Below, piece after piece: positions 43,094-45,230 of a stretch of DNA of 45,230 nt (position 1 is its first letter; each line of letters begins with the position of its first letter). The DNA is from JBNKWA01 sp050299555 (GTDB lineage: Bacteria; Pseudomonadota; Alphaproteobacteria; Rhodobacterales; Rhodobacteraceae): assembly GCA_050299555.1 (NCBI GenBank), contig JBNKWA010000049.1, positions 1 through 45,230 of the forward strand, read 5' to 3'. The notes below the pieces were generated by a model. That model had not been told where the DNA came from. It searched no databases and was given only the letters and a program-made list of their open reading frames with translations. Made by a program: the position numbers and the translations under genes.

Positions 43094-44239
43094 ATGACCA
43101 TCCTGCGGCTTTCCCAGGCGGATCAGATACCGACAGCCGATGCGGGACGGCCGCATGCGCTGCAACTCGTCGGCGCGCTTGACGACAGCCGCCCCGCCCG
43201 CCGCGCGGTGGCGCTTGCCTCGGCGCTGGCCGGCACCGGACCGGCCAGCCTGGCCAGCAGCGGCGGGCCGGCCGAGCGTCAGCTCCGGCGCGCCGGGGTC
43301 GAGTGCCTGCGGCTCGAGGCCACCGTCCGCCGGCGCGCGTTCCAGTCGCCGGCCGCGCAGGCGCTGATCGAGCGGCTGGCCGCCGACCAGGTGGCGCTCG
43401 TGCATGTCCACGGTCCCGAGCAGGGGACGCTGGCCAAGGCGCTGGCCGAGGCTGCCGGCCTGCCGCTGGTCTCGACCTGCCACGAACGCCCCGCCAGCGG
43501 CTTTCTGGCGCGGCGCGCCACGCTCCGGCAGGTGACCGGGCGCCCTGTCGTGGCCGTGTCCCGGCATCTCGGCGACCTGATCGGCCAGGCGCTCGGCCTC
43601 GGGGCGGACGAGATCGCGGTGATCCCGCCCATCGTCGATCCCGAACAGTTCTCAGAATCGGGCGTCTCGGTGGAACGCACCATCGCCCTCGCCCGGGCCT
43701 GGGGGCTGGTGGAGGAGCCCCGCCCGGTGGTGCTGGTGCCGCTGGAGGCCGACACCCTGCCCGATCCGGCGGTGATCGCGGCCGCCGCGGCCCGAACCGG
43801 TCAGGACCGCGCCCTCTGGGTGGTCGCGGGCGGCGAGGCCGGCAGTTTCGAGGCCTTCGAGGGCGTGCACTTCGTGCCGGCGATCACCGACATGGCCGCG
43901 GCACTCAAGCTTGCCGCCGTCGTCGTGGCGGTGCCCCGCGAGGCGCCCGATGCGCTCGATCTGGCGCTCGAGGCCCAGGCCATGGGGCGCCCCGTCGTGG
44001 TGACCGCGGCCGGCGCCGGGCCCGAGGCGGTCGACGCCGGGCGCAGCGGCTGGACGGTGGCGGCGGGCGATGCCGCGGCTCTCGCTGCTGCGGTCGAGAC
44101 GGCCCTGGCGCTCGATGCCAGCGGCCGGGCCCACATGGCCATGGCCGGCCGCGCCTTCGTGGCCCGCCACCATTCCCCCGAGACGGTGCGCCGGATGACC
44201 CTGGGGCTCTACGACGCGGTGCTGACCCGGCACCGCTGA
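43094..44239 (+). CDS. Glycosyltransferase (GT4-like)
   Basis: The protein has 381 residues and a two-domain GT-B layout. The N-terminal part shows a glycine-poor variant start (LQLVGALDDSRPARRAVALA), LVHVHGPEQGTLAKALAEAA and VSTCHERP, then VAVSRHLGDLIGQALGLGAD and IAVIPPIVDPEQF, typical of GT4 enzymes. The C-terminal part has LEAQAMGRPVVVTAAGAGPE and GRSGWTVAAGDAAALAAAVE, the usual sugar-nucleotide-binding region. It probably transfers a sugar in envelope polysaccharide or lipid synthesis, but no other such genes are near. It is divergent from the hydrolase gene, with 202 bases between. Confidence 0.85.
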   Translation: MTILRLSQADQIPTADAGRPHALQLVGALDDSRPARRAVALASALAGTGPASLASSGGPAERQLRRAGVECLRLEATVRRRAFQSPAAQALIERLAADQVALVHVHGPEQGTLAKALAEAAGLPLVSTCHERPASGFLARRATLRQVTGRPVVAVSRHLGDLIGQALGLGADEIAVIPPIVDPEQFSESGVSVERTIALARAWGLVEEPRPVVLVPLEADTLPDPAVIAAAAARTGQDRALWVVAGGEAGSFEAFEGVHFVPAITDMAAALKLAAVVVAVPREAPDALDLALEAQAMGRPVVVTAAGAGPEAVDAGRSGWTVAAGDAAALAAAVETALALDASGRAHMAMAGRAFVARHHSPETVRRMTLGLYDAVLTRHR

Positions 44240-45230
44240 AGCGTTCGCGTCCCGCCGCCCCCCGCGTCCCGTGCCCGCCCGCCCCACCACATTCTTGATC
44301 GCGCCCGGACGCGCCCCGCCCTCCCACCCTTGCTCGTCCGGGCGCCGGGGCGAGGACTTGACCCAGGATCAGGCGAATTTCTTCTCCGGCGTTGCGACTG
44401 AGCAGCTATGGATGGGGGTCCGGACCAACCTGGTCAACCACGGCGCCGATTGCAGCATGTCGAGCGAATGCCTGCAGGACCGGGCCTCACCCGACTGCCG
44501 GAGGTCCAACCGGGGCGGAGCCTTCGGTTCCAGCAAGTCTTATGCCCGCGCCGCCTGGCGTGGCGCAGCAAGGCCAGGCAGGAGATACCAGTTTGCCGGG
44601 TTTCGTGTTGTCAGAGAGCGAAGGTGAGCACGGCCCGACACGAGCGCGAGGGTACGCCCGCCCGCCGCCTCGGATCGCCTTCGGCGATCCCTCGCCGCCG
44701 GCAAGGGGCGCTCCCGCCCGTCGGCGTCCGGTTGCTGCGCAACCGTCGCCTCCCGTTGGGCCGAAGGCGGCCCGGCCTCCCCCTTGCGGGTCGGCCGGCC
44801 CGTTGCGCCGCCGCTTGCGGGATGCCGTCGTCGTGCCAGATGGCGTTGGTGCCGCCGTGGTCGTGCTGCGCGCCCCGGGCAGCACAGACGGCACAGTCAA
44901 CGCAAGGGGACGGGGACGGCAGGCGCGCCGATGGTTCCCCGGGCGTCCAATGCGTGTGCCTGGGCGCCGTCGCCCTGACGGGCATCCCGTCGTTCCGCCC
45001 CTGGAGGCACCCGGACCGTCTTTCGGGCCAATCCACGGTGTCCGCGGCAGCGTCCCCACCCCCGTTAACACTTTTGTCTTTACATATCAGTGTATTGCAC
45101 CCCCGCCCCCATGGGGACGCCTGCGGACGGCACCTATTGCACCCGCAAGACGATCCCCCGGGATCGCCCCGCAAGTCGCGGGCGGGGCGCGAGGGTGGGT
45201 GGGCGGGGAGCGGCCCGGTCGCGACTTGCG
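44240..45230. other. Extremely GC-rich region without supported genes
   Basis: This last 991 bases has open frames on both strands, but all are Arg-, Gly- and Pro-rich products of composition and none resembles a protein I know. A TATTGCACCC direct repeat occurs at 45093 and 45135, next to a brief AT-rich patch (45065-45098) that could be a promoter. A gene tail at the right edge cannot be excluded. Confidence 0.5.
45170..45230. repeat. 11-bp inverted repeat at the right window edge
   Basis: CGCAAGTCGCG (45170-45180) and CGCGACTTGCG (45220-45230) are exact reverse complements separated by 39 G-rich bases. The right arm ends at the last base of the window, so the repeat may be longer. It could be a hairpin, a recombination site or the edge of a larger element. 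Confidence 0.5.

Noticed and set aside
45151..45166. Near-palindrome CGATCCC-CC-GGGATCG
   Set aside because: Short GC-rich symmetric sequences are expected by chance here and nothing around it suggests a function.
44611..45174. Arg-rich minus-strand open frame of 187 codons
   Set aside because: It looks like translated GC-rich non-coding DNA, and overlapping frames on both strands have similar quality; no motif or ribosome site supports it.

Overview
The window reads as a chromosomal segment of a high-GC alphaproteobacterium, most likely a member of the Rhodobacterales. The evidence is the very high GC content with GC-rich third codon positions, a GapR/UPF0335 gene, a NasT-NasS controlled nitrate assimilation operon fed by an ABC transporter, a Sinorhizobium-type frcBCA fructose transporter, and TRAP and AbrB transporters set among GntR-regulated catabolic genes. 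No tRNA, rRNA, CRISPR array, intact insertion sequence or phage gene was recognised.

Layout. (1) 1-7704 is a carboxylate catabolism locus: a PrpF-family isomerase (cut by the left edge), a small conserved protein, a D-2-hydroxyacid dehydrogenase, an AbrB-type membrane transporter, a GntR/FCD regulator, tricarballylate dehydrogenase TcuA with its Fe-S/heme partner TcuB, and an isocitrate/isopropylmalate dehydrogenase homologue. Two sites of form TGTAT-N8-ATACA, one before the small-protein/dehydrogenase pair and one between the regulator and the transporter, suggest that one regulator controls the whole locus. (2) 7871-12619 is a second catabolic island: a TRAP transporter (DctP, DctQ, DctM) divergent from a second GntR/FCD regulator and a shikimate-dehydrogenase-like oxidoreductase. 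(3) 12620-13266 is AT-rich and non-coding. (4) 13267-27074, all on the minus strand, is nitrate/nitrite assimilation: nasT-nasS, then a leader with an ANTAR-type two-hairpin element and a terminator, then nrtA, nrtB, a fused double ATPase, a double-GAF protein, a globin, nirB, nirD, nasA and cobA. From the ATPase to cobA the genes overlap or nearly touch. (5) 27219-28517 is a PQQ-type sugar dehydrogenase homologue, divergent from urtABCDE (28893-34903), the urea ABC transporter. (6) 34971-35882 is a 3-hydroxyisobutyrate-dehydrogenase-family enzyme. (7) 36131-40539 is a ROK regulator divergent from frcB-frcC-frcA. (8) 40561-41484 holds two small genes broken by several single-base frameshifts. 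(9) 41516-44239 carries GapR, a small membrane protein, an alpha/beta hydrolase and a glycosyltransferase. (10) 44240-45230 is extremely GC-rich, has no supported gene, and ends in an inverted repeat.

How the genes work together. Nitrate or nitrite enters through NrtABC(D), is reduced by NasA and then NirBD to ammonium, and CobA supplies siroheme precursor. NasS senses nitrate/nitrite and NasT is expected to bind the leader hairpins and prevent termination. Urea uptake by UrtABCDE is a second nitrogen supply, although no urease genes lie in the window. The left third is about carboxylate scavenging. The TcuAB/PrpF/LeuB-like/2-hydroxyacid dehydrogenase/AbrB combination is the best candidate for an undescribed pathway, probably for a tricarballylate- or aconitate-related tricarboxylate.
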